Part shown: positions 26,003-34,604 of the stretch, piece after piece
Layout of the letters: every line of letters begins with the position of its first letter
Position numbering within the stretch: position 1 is the stretch's first letter
Assembly: GCA_024687655.1 (NCBI GenBank)
Contig: JAILEN010000033.1
Location: forward strand, 1-43,089
Length of the DNA: 43,089 nt
Direction: 5' to 3'
DNA from: Lachnospiraceae bacterium
GTDB lineage: Bacteria; Bacillota; Clostridia; Lachnospirales; Lachnospiraceae
Notes under the pieces: model-generated
What the model was told of the DNA's origin: nothing
Database searches by the model: none
The model's input: only the letters and a program-made list of their open reading frames with translations
Program-made: the position numbers and the translations under genes

Positions 26003-26917
26003 ATGAAAAACGTACTCAAGAAAATCGCACTTCTGATGCTGGCGGTTTCAATGACAGTTCCTGCCGCATCAGCACTGGGCATCCCCGCTGCATCCGTTGC
26101 AGAGGCTGCTTCTACAGAGAAGATCACACTCTATGTGGGTGAGAAGTTTGCCGTTTCCGGTGTAAAGAGCATCAAGTCAGGCAACTCAAAGGTAGTTAAG
26201 GCAGGTACAGACAAGTCTTCAGGATATGTGACCCGTTACATGATCGCAAAGAAGGCAGGTACTGCAACTGTTACCACAAAGAGCTCTTACGGCAACTACA
26301 CTACAAAGTATAAGGTAACGGTTAAGAAGAACCCCTGCACCGCTACCATCAAGTGGTCTGCTTACAAGATGTCCGACACATCCAAGTACGGAGAGGCTTT
26401 TATCACCATCAAAAACAGCTCATCACAGATCTTTGATGACGTTGAGGTAAGATATACTTTGAAGAAGGCTGACGGGTCCGTGATCGAGGAGGATACAAAG
26501 TCTGCATACAGCGGCATTGCCGGGAAGGGTAAGGCTTATATCATCTTAAGCGGCGTTGACAAGACCGAGGTTGCTGATATGTCCGTTAAGGTAACAGGCC
26601 TGACACATTATCCCAACTACAACTACAAGGATGTGACTTCAAAGGTAAAGGTTGAGACCTCCGAAGAAGCTGCAGACAAGGAGATCAAGGTTCAGCTTAC
26701 AGCAAAGAACACCACTAAGAGCAGTGTTTCCGGAAGTGCATATTTTGTACTTAAGGATGGCTCCGGTGAGGTTATCGGCGTAAAGAGTGCCTCCACCTTC
26801 TACTTAAAGAGCAAGGCAACTGACACATCCGTAGAGAAGACTCTTGATATCGCATATTATCCCGGATACGACCACTACGAGGTCGAGAATTATTTCTACA
26901 CCAAGAAGATCAAGTAA
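26003..26917 (+). CDS. Secreted Ig-like/two-repeat protein, probably highly expressed
   Basis: The 304-residue protein has a Sec signal peptide (MKNVLKKIALLMLAVSMTVPAASALG...AEAA), a BIG2-like N-terminal domain with the typical AKKAGTATVTTKSSYG, and two related C-terminal modules of about 85-100 residues. Each module starts with an IKW/IKVQ strand and ends with YPNYNYKDV or YPGYDHYEVE. Start ATG 26003 follows GAGAGG; the track start 25949 lies in the hairpin. All isoleucine codons are ATC or ATT with no ATA, unlike neighbouring genes where ATA is common, which points to high expression. It has no sorting motif. It may be a soluble adhesin, glycan-binding or matrix protein; the exact role is unknown. 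Confidence 0.82.
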   Translation: MKNVLKKIALLMLAVSMTVPAASALGIPAASVAEAASTEKITLYVGEKFAVSGVKSIKSGNSKVVKAGTDKSSGYVTRYMIAKKAGTATVTTKSSYGNYTTKYKVTVKKNPCTATIKWSAYKMSDTSKYGEAFITIKNSSSQIFDDVEVRYTLKKADGSVIEEDTKSAYSGIAGKGKAYIILSGVDKTEVADMSVKVTGLTHYPNYNYKDVTSKVKVETSEEAADKEIKVQLTAKNTTKSSVSGSAYFVLKDGSGEVIGVKSASTFYLKSKATDTSVEKTLDIAYYPGYDHYEVENYFYTKKIK

Positions 26918-26936
26918 ATAAACTGTTTATTACCTT

Positions 26937-26963
26937 GGGCAGGATGCAGATCCTGCCCTTTTT
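26937..26963 (+). terminator. Rho-independent terminator
   Basis: GGGCAGGAT (26937-26945) and ATCCTGCCC (26950-26958) form a perfect 9-bp stem with a GCAG loop, followed by five T residues. It ends the transcript of the secreted Ig-like protein 20 bases after its stop codon. Confidence 0.92.
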
Positions 26964-26966
26964 CAT

Positions 26967-26995
26967 TTGCCATAAAAGGCATTTCGTGATAAAGT
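26967..26995 (+). promoter_or_regulatory. Possible promoter of the 27025 operon
   Basis: TTGCCA (26967-26972) and TAAAGT (26990-26995) are separated by 17 bases, lying directly after the terminator and 30 bases before the GTG start. The -35 is good and the -10 moderate. Confidence 0.5.
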
Positions 26996-27024
26996 ATTCT
27001 TGGTTTTGCGGAGAGGTTGATCTG

Positions 27025-27480
27025 GTGAAAAACGACAGCAAAAAGGATACAATAGAGCTTTGTACGGTGGCAATGATCATTGTCGCCTTTTTGGTGTTTT
27101 TTGTACTGAAGGTCAACGGTTATTTTGACTTCACCCATAAGTATGGTATAAGAGAGATCTTCTCCACCATCGATCAGGAAAATGTCATGCTCATGATAGA
27201 CGGGGATGGGGAGACCATCTGGAATGAAGCCACTTTTTTAGGGGAGACAAAGGCGAAGACCGGGGACAGTATCAGGATCACCTTTGACAGACCCAGACAG
27301 ATATCGGGCATCAAGGTGACAGGAGATATACCGAAGGGTCTGGTGATAAAGACCGATGAGACAGAGGGCCGCGATAAGTTCACCTTTGATAAGCCGGTGC
27401 TCACCGGGGAGATCATAATGGAATTGCAGTCGGATGGTGAAAAAACCTGGAATATATCCGAACTGGAGGTAATGGAGTAA
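27025..27480 (+). CDS. Membrane-anchored small protein with an extracytoplasmic beta domain
   Basis: The 151-residue protein starts at GTG 27025, supported by GAGAGG eight bases upstream; the track start 26935 would overlap the terminator. A single membrane segment (about residues 14-33, VAMIIVAFLVFFVLKVNGYF) anchors an external domain of about 110 residues rich in beta strands (SIRITFDRPRQISGIKVTGD, GEIIMELQSDGEKTWNISELEVME). The pattern of GDSIRITFDRPRQISGIKV and the WNISELEV end recalls discoidin/F5-8C-type carbohydrate-binding folds, though it is short. It is followed four bases later by a GT-C gene, and may be a substrate-binding partner for it. Confidence 0.65.
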   Translation: MKNDSKKDTIELCTVAMIIVAFLVFFVLKVNGYFDFTHKYGIREIFSTIDQENVMLMIDGDGETIWNEATFLGETKAKTGDSIRITFDRPRQISGIKVTGDIPKGLVIKTDETEGRDKFTFDKPVLTGEIIMELQSDGEKTWNISELEVME

Positions 27481-27484
27481 TAAG

Positions 27485-29029
27485 ATGAAAAAACTGGGAT
27501 GGATCGAAAAATACTTTGAACCTGCCATCAGCATTTTTTGCCTGGTGATCACCATCTGCGGAGTGATCACCTCCATATATATGAACTTTGTGGGCAGGTC
27601 TCTGTGGTTTGATGAGGCGGCACTGGCATATTCTCTGTCCACCAGGGATCTTTTTGAGCTGGCGAAAACGGGTCTGGATTATGTGCAGGCGGCACCCGTG
27701 GGGTGGCTGTGTCTGGAGAAGATCTTTACACTGATATTCGGTAATACGGACTTTGTACTGCGGATCCCCTCCATACTTTTTTATATCGGGGCGCTGGTCA
27801 TCATATATCTGTATTCCTCAGATATCCTGGACATGGATCTTCCGCTTTTGCCGGTGGCATTTACCGCCAGCATGCCTGTGCTGCTCCAGTATTCCAATAT
27901 GTTCAAGCCCTATATGGCGGACTGCTTTTTTACCATCCTTCTGCTCTATGTGTATTACGGTAAAAGAGAGGACGAGGTGGACAGCGGCACCCAGGCACTT
28001 TTGATGGGGGTCTTTTTCGGAGCGGTGATATGGTTTTCAAATCCCGCCTGCTTTGTGATAGGGGGTATTCTGGCAGCAGCCGGTATCTTTGCCCTGGCCG
28101 AAAGGGAGTGGAAGCGCTTTTCCTGCGCCGTACTGACGGCGATACCCGTGGCAGGCAGCTTTGCCTTTTACTATTTTTACTGGCTGGAGAAGGTGGATGA
28201 CGGCATGTTCGGCTTTTGGGCAAACTGGAGGTTTCCCCTTTTTCCCAAGAACATGGATGACATAGCCCAGTTCTATCTCATGGGCGCCACCCTGATGCAG
28301 CCCTTCTACAGGCTGAAATGGATCATAGCTGCCATAGTTGCAGCCGGCTTTGTTTTCTGTATCTACTGGAAATCGGAGCAGATGATCGCCATATACATAA
28401 CCCTGTTTCTGGCGGCCTTCGCATCCTCCCTGGGGATGTTCCCCGTCAACAAGAGGATGTGGCTTTTCATCTATCCCCTGCTTACGCTGATAGTATTTTT
28501 CATCGGCCACAAGGCCTGGGATTTCTGTGATGTACGAGACTGGGATGTGCTGACAAAGCTGGTGGTTTTGATCATGGCCTTTGCCTGCCTTTTAAACGGC
28601 GGCATACGCTATTACATGCATGAGGAAAATGTATGGTGGCCCCGCTATGAGGTAAAGGGCGAGTATGAATACCTTTGCTCACAGCTTAAGGAGGGAGACC
28701 GGGTGTATGTATTCTCGGCGGCTGCTCCCATGTTTTTATACTACAATGACTACGAGACCGAGCTTATCAGTCCCAGAGACGAGCATATCCCGCCCCACTA
28801 TGACGTGAAGGTGTATGTGGGAGATGAGCCCCTGGGTGAGGCCTTTAATTGCAGGGAGGATATGGACTTTATTTTGGAGGGAGACGACTGCTATATCGTG
28901 ATGTCCGATACCTGGGACGACCCCGCAGCCAGCAAGGTGCTCTGGGATACTACGGCAGAGCACGGTACCATGGAGCAGATATATTTTGAGCATGATACAC
29001 CGCTTTATCACTTTGTGAAGAACAAATGA
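27485..29029 (+). CDS. PMT/ArnT-like GT-C glycosyltransferase
   Basis: The 514-residue protein has about eleven membrane segments. The first extracytoplasmic loop contains GRSLWFDEAALAYSL (Asp43-Glu44), the classic DE motif of GT39/ArnT-type enzymes that use polyprenyl-phosphate sugars. GLDYVQAAPVGWLCLEKIFTLIFGN then resembles the PPxxY...G.. region. The soluble C-terminal domain (about 390-514) carries YNDYETELISPRDEHIPPHYD. It follows the small beta-domain protein by four bases, with a weak SD. The donor and acceptor are unknown. Confidence 0.85.
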   Translation: MKKLGWIEKYFEPAISIFCLVITICGVITSIYMNFVGRSLWFDEAALAYSLSTRDLFELAKTGLDYVQAAPVGWLCLEKIFTLIFGNTDFVLRIPSILFYIGALVIIYLYSSDILDMDLPLLPVAFTASMPVLLQYSNMFKPYMADCFFTILLLYVYYGKREDEVDSGTQALLMGVFFGAVIWFSNPACFVIGGILAAAGIFALAEREWKRFSCAVLTAIPVAGSFAFYYFYWLEKVDDGMFGFWANWRFPLFPKNMDDIAQFYLMGATLMQPFYRLKWIIAAIVAAGFVFCIYWKSEQMIAIYITLFLAAFASSLGMFPVNKRMWLFIYPLLTLIVFFIGHKAWDFCDVRDWDVLTKLVVLIMAFACLLNGGIRYYMHEENVWWPRYEVKGEYEYLCSQLKEGDRVYVFSAAAPMFLYYNDYETELISPRDEHIPPHYDVKVYVGDEPLGEAFNCREDMDFILEGDDCYIVMSDTWDDPAASKVLWDTTAEHGTMEQIYFEHDTPLYHFVKNK

Positions 29030-29033
29030 TAAA

Positions 29034-29060
29034 AGATTCTTCGCTGCGTTCAGAATGACA
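29034..29060. repeat. Short dispersed repeat (CHSERSEE-type element)
   Basis: On the minus strand the sequence is TGTCATTCTGAACGCAGCGAAGAATCT, a short element I recognise as recurring in many unrelated bacterial genomes. It gives spurious translations such as CHSERSEESF, and indeed one appears in the minus-strand ORF 28950-29147. ATTCT (29036-29040) and AGAAT (29052-29056) form its imperfect dyad. It sits between two coding genes, directly after the stop of the GT-C gene. Confidence 0.75.
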
Positions 29061-29073
29061 ACAGTATGGATTG

Positions 29074-30312
29074 ATGGATAGATACAGCATATCGAAAACC
29101 AAATATTTTGTGATGCTTCTGGCGGCGGTGGCGGTGGGGATGTTCATTTACGAGCTAGCCTGCTGCCGGGAGTTTATCGCCTATATGGATGGTTATTATA
29201 CCTACAAGTATCTGCCGGATTTTATCATAGATCACAATTTTGACTACTATGTAAAGTTTCCAATGGGCACCTCCATGTGCGAGCTGCCATTCTTTCTGGT
29301 GGCCCATGTCATCACTCTGATTATGGACCCCTTACATGCCACCGGCTTCGGCGGCGCCTATGAGACTGCCATCGGAGTCTGCGGTATCTTTTATTTCTGC
29401 CTGGGCTTTTCGTTTTTATACGCCACATTAAAAAAGGTCTTTGGCGGAAGCGCCGCTTTTTTGACATGTCTCTGCCTCATGCTGGGGACACCGCTTATCC
29501 TCTACGGATCGAAATATGCCGCATTTTCCCATATCTACACCTTTGCCGTTTCGGCGATCCTTTTATACCTGAGTAAGATCATTGACAGCAGTCATTTTGA
29601 AAAAGCCATAAGTCTGGTCATGGGAATATGCGTGGGGCTTCTTTTTCTGATAAGGAATGTAAACGTATTCTTTGTGCTCATCTATGTGCTTATGTATGCG
29701 GCGATCAGGGGTGAGTACGGCGAGCACTTTAAAAAGCTGTTCAGTCCAAACCGCCTGCCCTATAATGCGGTGGGGGCCCTGATGACCATCCTGCCCCAGC
29801 TGTATCACTGGCACAGGATCCTGGGAAGCTGGCTTCCCAACACCTATTCTGATGAGAGCTTTATCTATGCCGCTTCTCCCAAAATGTATGATGTATGGTT
29901 CTCCGACGCCAAGGGATATTTTATTTTTGCGCCGGTGATGATACTGTCGGTTTTGGGTTTTTTCTTTTTGCCGCGTACTGACGGGAAAAAGTACATGGCA
30001 GCCTCTGCTCTGCTTTTTGTTTTCGAATCCTACATGACCGCAGCCTGGTGGTGCTGGTGGATGGGAGGAGTGTATTCCATCAGGAGCTTTCTGGACATAA
30101 CCGTTTTCATGGCCATACCCATGTGCGGCTTTTTTGTCTGGTATTTGAAAATGGTTTCCAAAAGGGGGATGGCGGTTTTGATCCCGGGGATCATTACGGT
30201 CGCGATATTTTTCTACATCAATTTTGCCCTGCTCCGCGGGGCTGAAAAGGGTATCATCAATGAGACCCTGTCCTCCTGGTGGCAGATCAGGCAGTCGCTT
30301 TTGTTAAGGTAG
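29074..30312 (+). CDS. Polytopic membrane protein, GT-C-like
   Basis: The 412-residue protein has about eleven membrane segments. The first loop, FIAYMDGYYTYKYLPDFIIDHNFDYYVKFPMGTSMCELPFFLVAHVI, has the acidic and aromatic composition and following helix of GT-C enzymes. Later LLFLIRNVNVFFVLIYVLMY and PQLYHWHRILGSWLPNTYSDESFI are typical of bacterial GT-C relatives. The track start is TTG 29071; ATG 29074 is the next codon and is preferred. No strong SD is present, as the region before it is the dispersed repeat. It ends 3 bases before an acyltransferase-3 gene. Confidence 0.72.
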   Translation: MDRYSISKTKYFVMLLAAVAVGMFIYELACCREFIAYMDGYYTYKYLPDFIIDHNFDYYVKFPMGTSMCELPFFLVAHVITLIMDPLHATGFGGAYETAIGVCGIFYFCLGFSFLYATLKKVFGGSAAFLTCLCLMLGTPLILYGSKYAAFSHIYTFAVSAILLYLSKIIDSSHFEKAISLVMGICVGLLFLIRNVNVFFVLIYVLMYAAIRGEYGEHFKKLFSPNRLPYNAVGALMTILPQLYHWHRILGSWLPNTYSDESFIYAASPKMYDVWFSDAKGYFIFAPVMILSVLGFFFLPRTDGKKYMAASALLFVFESYMTAAWWCWWMGGVYSIRSFLDITVFMAIPMCGFFVWYLKMVSKRGMAVLIPGIITVAIFFYINFALLRGAEKGIINETLSSWWQIRQSLLLR

Positions 30313-30315
30313 TAT

Positions 30316-31317
30316 ATGGATCACAAAACTTTTTTATCAAAACGGAATATCCATATGGCCTTTGCCATTATCTGGATCGTAGTTTTCCACATGAAGCTGG
30401 TCACCGGTATTGCGGGCCTGGATAAGCTCATTAATATAGGCTATGCCGGCAGCGACATATTCTATTTTGTATCCGGTATCGGGATCTGGTTTTCCCTGGA
30501 AAAAAGCGGGGACATCCTTTTGTATTATAAAAAAAGGCTGCTTCGGATCATGCCCATGTACTGGATATTTATGTGTTTCTGGATCCCCTTCAGGGTCGCC
30601 TTTTTTGAGATGAAGCCCCTGTATGTTGGCCTGAACGTCTTGGGTATAGCCGGGATCTTTGATATAGGTGAGGGCTTTAACTGGTATATCTCATTTTTGA
30701 TACTGTTTTATATTGTCGCTCCGCTGATAAAGTGGATGATGGATCTGCTGCCCGGCCCCACGGCTCTGCTTTTTATCTTTGCCCTGTTCTTTATCCTGGG
30801 ATATGTGCTGGTGGATGATCCCGACGTCATGATAGGCATTACTAGATTCCCCATTTTTGCCATGGGCATGCACTTCGGGAAAAGGATGACAAAAAAAGAG
30901 GATGGCAGGTTTTCGGTGCCGGAGGTGATATTCTGGCTTCTGATGATACCGGTGGGCATCGGACTGGGACTGTACTTTGGCGGGGATTTCCTCAAAAGCT
31001 GGAGCAACGGGCTTTTATGGTATCCCTATATCCTGAGCACCCCCGGCATATGCATGCTGCTTTCCATGATCTTTGCACCCCTGCCGGACTGGGTGAGCGC
31101 ACCCATGGATTTTATAGGCAAGCATACCCTGTCCATATACTTCATACATGTTTTCTTTTTTGAGATATATGAAAAATATCTTTTGGCAAATGGGTTTATT
31201 GAGCCTGAAGCCTGGCAGTGGTTTGTGATCCTGGCGGCAGTGGTGCCGGGGTGCATTGTTTTGGAACTTTTGACCCATCTTGTTACACTACCCTTTTTGG
31301 GAGGAGATAAGGATTGA
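30316..31317 (+). CDS. Acyltransferase-3 family membrane protein
   Basis: The 333-residue protein has ten predicted membrane segments. Family features are the N-terminal basic-then-hydrophobic NIHMAFAIIWIVVFHMKL with the key His, GSDIFYFVSGIGIWFSLE, KKRLLRIMPMYWIF, and the C-terminal FIGKHTLSIYFIHVFFFE. Such proteins move an acyl group, usually acetyl, from cytosolic acyl-CoA to sugars on the outer face. AAGG precedes the ATG. Its stop overlaps the next acyltransferase gene by four bases. Confidence 0.88.
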   Translation: MDHKTFLSKRNIHMAFAIIWIVVFHMKLVTGIAGLDKLINIGYAGSDIFYFVSGIGIWFSLEKSGDILLYYKKRLLRIMPMYWIFMCFWIPFRVAFFEMKPLYVGLNVLGIAGIFDIGEGFNWYISFLILFYIVAPLIKWMMDLLPGPTALLFIFALFFILGYVLVDDPDVMIGITRFPIFAMGMHFGKRMTKKEDGRFSVPEVIFWLLMIPVGIGLGLYFGGDFLKSWSNGLLWYPYILSTPGICMLLSMIFAPLPDWVSAPMDFIGKHTLSIYFIHVFFFEIYEKYLLANGFIEPEAWQWFVILAAVVPGCIVLELLTHLVTLPFLGGDKD

Positions 31318-32390
31318 AAAAGAGAAATGTTTCCGTTGAATTTGCACGGCTTATAGCATGTATAGTTGTTATACTGTGCCACTGCAATTTCTTTGCGGTC
31401 TACGCCCCGGAGGATGAGTTTTTACATCGGGTGATGATCTCCCTTCTGGCTGATTCGGTGGGGATGTTCTGGCTCATCACAGGTTTTTATTTTTTGCAGG
31501 CAAAAAGCTATGGCAAGCTGTGGCTCGGCACATTAAAAAAGGTGATCCTGCCGGGACTTGCCATCATACTGTTTACCCGGTTTTTCACGGACCCCATTAT
31601 AAACGGAGTGCCTTTTTCCGAGAATCCTGCACTGCAGCCTGAGGAGATCAAAAGGTTCTTTTTATCCCTGATCACCTTCAGGGAGACGGGGATATACTGG
31701 TATGTGTTTGCCTATATCCTGGTGGTACTGATCCAGCCCGTCCTTAAAAAACTGGGGGAGTGGCTGGACAGGGGCGCGGTGCGTCAGCTGCTTTTTGTTA
31801 TCATTACCCTGGTGCTTTTGATAGCAAACGATTTTTCCAATAACGGACTCTGCCATTTTTCCTATTCGGGGATATTTGTGCTGATACCTGCTGCCATAGA
31901 GGTAATGTGGGGACACATCATCTACCAAAACAGAAAATGGCTCATGTCACTCACCATGCTGGTGGCCCAGCTGATCCTTTTTGTGGGAGTTTTGATGGGA
32001 CGGGTGGCCGTCTATTCATACATGCTGAAGCAGGATATGTCCTCCCATGTGGTGTCCTGGTATACAGGCTTCGGATTTGTGATGGCAACTCTGGTGACCC
32101 TGATATGTATGCAGATCGTCAGGGAAGACAGGGAGCACAGCTTTGATGATGCCATCAGATATCCGGCCGGATACACCTATCCCGTGTACCTGATCCACCC
32201 GTTTTTGCTGTCCTTCGCCAGGGTCAGGGGATTGTTTAAAGCCATGAGCGAATGGCTTTCCAACATTTTCTCTACAGGGGTATCTGCAGTTTTTTCTGTG
32301 CTGATAGCAACACTGATATTTTACTTTTCATCCCTGGTCATCGCCATGGCCCTGAGGTGGCTTTGCAATAAATGCTTTAAAACCACATAA
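31314..32390 (+). CDS. Acyltransferase-3 family membrane protein
   Basis: The 358-residue protein has about ten membrane segments: NVSVEFARLIACIVVILCHCNFFAV with His in the first segment, VGMFWLITGFYFLQ, and YPVYLIHPFLLSFARV near the C-terminus. It resembles WecH/OafA-type O-acetyltransferases. The start is TTG 31314, overlapping the previous stop, and is supported by GGGAGGAG seven bases before. A promoter for the next gene follows immediately after its stop. Confidence 0.87.
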   Translation: MKKRNVSVEFARLIACIVVILCHCNFFAVYAPEDEFLHRVMISLLADSVGMFWLITGFYFLQAKSYGKLWLGTLKKVILPGLAIILFTRFFTDPIINGVPFSENPALQPEEIKRFFLSLITFRETGIYWYVFAYILVVLIQPVLKKLGEWLDRGAVRQLLFVIITLVLLIANDFSNNGLCHFSYSGIFVLIPAAIEVMWGHIIYQNRKWLMSLTMLVAQLILFVGVLMGRVAVYSYMLKQDMSSHVVSWYTGFGFVMATLVTLICMQIVREDREHSFDDAIRYPAGYTYPVYLIHPFLLSFARVRGLFKAMSEWLSNIFSTGVSAVFSVLIATLIFYFSSLVIAMALRWLCNKCFKTT

Positions 32391-32404
32391 AAACGTGGTA
32401 TAAT
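32376..32404 (+). promoter_or_regulatory. Promoter of the first SASA esterase
   Basis: TTTAAA (32376-32381) and a perfect TATAAT (32399-32404) are separated by 17 bases, the -35 lying inside the end of the acyltransferase gene. A small dyad ACCAC/GTGGT (32382-32386 and 32395-32399) overlaps the spacer. The -10 and the leader that follows are almost identical to those of the second esterase near 42.2 kb. Confidence 0.75.
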
Positions 32405-32444
32405 CTGTCGGCGAGTTTTCAAAAGGAAAGAGGTTTTACGAAGG

Positions 32445-33818
32445 ATGGTTTTTAAGAGATCATTGGCCATGGTCCTGGCAGTATCGGCTGTGGTATGCAG
32501 TGTATTTTGTGCCCCCATGTCGGCGGAGGCCAAAAAAGATAAAAAAGAAAAGAAGGAAGAGGTAGTACAGGAGACCCGCCTGAAGCTTACCTATGACGAT
32601 CGGTACACCTTTGATTCCCCAATTAAAAACATTGAACAGGTAAAGATAGAATCCAGGATCCCCGGCACAAAGGTGCCGGATGTGGCTGTGCTTATCAGCG
32701 AGGATAAGAATAAGATTGCGGCCACCGGTTGCGGAGTGGCCAGGGTGACCCTTAAAGGCGGTGAGGTCTACAGAGTGGCGGTGAAGTCTGCCCCCATCAG
32801 CCTGATCCTTATGATAGGCCAGAGTAATATGGAGGGAGGCTGTTCCGTTAAGGAGGAGGTGGACCTCTACAAGTCCCAGCAGATATTAAGCCCTGAGGGG
32901 ACGGTGTATTCCACCTATGCTCCCGCCTATGGCTTTAACTGCAAATACGTGGGCTACTACAATGAAAAGCTGACCTTAAAGCTTAACAATGCAAATAAAT
33001 TCATACCCGAAACCCTGACAGCCAACGGTTCAAAGCATTCATACCGCCATACCAATAACCTTACCGACGCCTCAGTTACCGGCGGTAAGAACGGCATGGA
33101 TGGAGCCTTTGGATATAATTGGTGCAAACTTACAAAGGAAAAGGTGTGGCTCATAAACGCCGCCAACTCCGGATCCTCCATCTTAGAATGGCAGCCCGAA
33201 GCAAACAGCTACTACGACAGGGCCATGGGCCTGTACCATAGGGCTATGGGTGTGCTGGATGCCGAGATAGAAGCAGGTCATTATGAGTTAAGCCAAAAGG
33301 GATACCTGTGGATGCAGGGAGAGACTGACAGTGAGATGAAGGGTACGGACTACTATATGCAATATGTCCGACTCCACAACGCCCTTAAGGCCGGCATGTA
33401 CGGAAGCGAATATAAAAATCTTAAAAAGCCAATTTCCTTTGCAGGACTGTGCATGATCAGAAATGTGGAAAAGTCCATTTTGCCCTATACCAGAGAGGTC
33501 TACGACGATTTCAAATCCAATGGACCCAGAGAGGCATACAAGGAGATCGCCAGATCCGAAAACAAGATGCTCAAGGACGTTATCATGGCTACCGATGTTG
33601 AGGAGAAGTGGGCATCTGATGAGGATGTTGCCGAATACTTCGAGGATGCATATGGTTCCGTGAAAAAATACAACAAGTACAATCCCATGGTAAAGGAAGT
33701 CGAAGCTTTGCCCCAGAGCGTGGCGGATGTTCACGACAACATCCATTACAAGCAGTTGGGTTACAACGAGATCGGCCGCACTGCGGCCCTGGAGATATGT
33801 GATTACTTAGGCTACTGA
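32445..33818 (+). CDS. Secreted SGNH/SASA-family carbohydrate esterase (paralogue A)
   Basis: The 457-residue protein has a Sec signal peptide (1-29, ending AEA), a lysine-rich spacer (30-38), a BIG2-like domain (about 45-115, NKIAATGCGVARVTLKGGEVYRVAV), and a SASA (sialate O-acetylesterase-like) catalytic domain. GQSNME at 125-130 provides Ser127; WMQGETDSE near 288-296 is the conserved QGE(T)D block; DNIHYKQLGYNEIGR supplies Asp431-His434. It should remove acetyl groups from an external glycan. SD-like GAAAGAGG and GAAGG precede the ATG. It is a close paralogue of the gene at 40830-42194. Confidence 0.9.
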   Translation: MVFKRSLAMVLAVSAVVCSVFCAPMSAEAKKDKKEKKEEVVQETRLKLTYDDRYTFDSPIKNIEQVKIESRIPGTKVPDVAVLISEDKNKIAATGCGVARVTLKGGEVYRVAVKSAPISLILMIGQSNMEGGCSVKEEVDLYKSQQILSPEGTVYSTYAPAYGFNCKYVGYYNEKLTLKLNNANKFIPETLTANGSKHSYRHTNNLTDASVTGGKNGMDGAFGYNWCKLTKEKVWLINAANSGSSILEWQPEANSYYDRAMGLYHRAMGVLDAEIEAGHYELSQKGYLWMQGETDSEMKGTDYYMQYVRLHNALKAGMYGSEYKNLKKPISFAGLCMIRNVEKSILPYTREVYDDFKSNGPREAYKEIARSENKMLKDVIMATDVEEKWASDEDVAEYFEDAYGSVKKYNKYNPMVKEVEALPQSVADVHDNIHYKQLGYNEIGRTAALEICDYLGY

Positions 33819-33831
33819 TGCCCGAAATCAT

Positions 33832-33860
33832 TTGCAAACCACTGTTGATTCTGATATACT
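33832..33860 (+). promoter_or_regulatory. Promoter of the GT2 gene, possibly giving a leaderless message
   Basis: TTGCAA (33832-33837) and TATACT (33855-33860) are separated by 17 bases. The expected transcript start lies around 33867-33870, directly at or a few bases before ATG 33871. No SD is visible. Confidence 0.7.
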
Positions 33861-33870
33861 TTTGCCCGTT

Positions 33871-34602
33871 ATGAATACATTATATATAATAATCCCGGCT
33901 TATAATGAAGAAAAAAATATAGAAGGACTGATACGAGACTGGCACCCCGTAGTGGAAAAATACGGGGATCCCCAGACCTCCCGTCTGGTGCTCATAAACG
34001 ACGGTAGCAAGGACAATACCTATGATATTGCAAAAAAGTGCGAGGAAACCTATCCACTGCTTACTGTTTTGACCAAGGAGAATTCCGGTCATGCCCCTAC
34101 CTGTATGTATGGATATAACTATGCCATCGAGCAGGGTGCGGATTATATCTTCCAGACTGATTCCGACGGCCAGACCCTTCCAGATGAGTTCGCTCCCTTT
34201 TATGAGGCCATAGCTGACCATGATGTGGTAATGGGTGTCAGGCACAAGAGGGGTGACGGCACTGGCCGCCTTATCATAAGCAGGGTTCTGCGCCTGGTGG
34301 TCAAAATGACCTATCACGTCAACGTGCCCGACAGTAATGTGCCCTATCGTCTTATGCGCTCGGATGCACTTGCGGAAGCCCTTAAGCTGGTTCCCCAGGA
34401 TTATGCCCTTGCCCAGGTGGTCTTATCCGCTGTTTTTGAAAAGTTGAAGAAGCGCACCTGCTATCTGCCCATATCCTTTGTATCCAGGGAAGCCGGCGAG
34501 AGCATGTATAATATAGGCAAGTTTTTCGGCATAGGCTTTCATGCCCTGGGCGAATTTGTTTCTATCAATAAAGACATAGACGCCAAAATGAAAAACCATT
34601 GA
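33871..34602 (+). CDS. Family 2 glycosyltransferase
   Basis: The 243-residue GT-A enzyme has LYIIIPAYNEEKNIEGL, LINDGSKDNT near 42-50, GHAPTCMYGYNYAIEQGADYIFQTDSDGQTLPDEF with DSD at 97-99, and GVRHKRGDGTGR. No C-terminal membrane segments are present. The type resembles polyprenyl-phosphate sugar synthases. The track start (TTG 33832) lies over the -35 hexamer, so ATG 33871 is chosen. It has no recognisable SD. Its stop overlaps the region of the next start. Confidence 0.87.
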   Translation: MNTLYIIIPAYNEEKNIEGLIRDWHPVVEKYGDPQTSRLVLINDGSKDNTYDIAKKCEETYPLLTVLTKENSGHAPTCMYGYNYAIEQGADYIFQTDSDGQTLPDEFAPFYEAIADHDVVMGVRHKRGDGTGRLIISRVLRLVVKMTYHVNVPDSNVPYRLMRSDALAEALKLVPQDYALAQVVLSAVFEKLKKRTCYLPISFVSREAGESMYNIGKFFGIGFHALGEFVSINKDIDAKMKNH

Positions 34603-34604
34603 CT

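Noticed and set aside
28950-29147. Minus-strand ORF containing CHSERSEESF
   Set aside because: This is the known kind of spurious translation of a short dispersed DNA repeat, not a protein.
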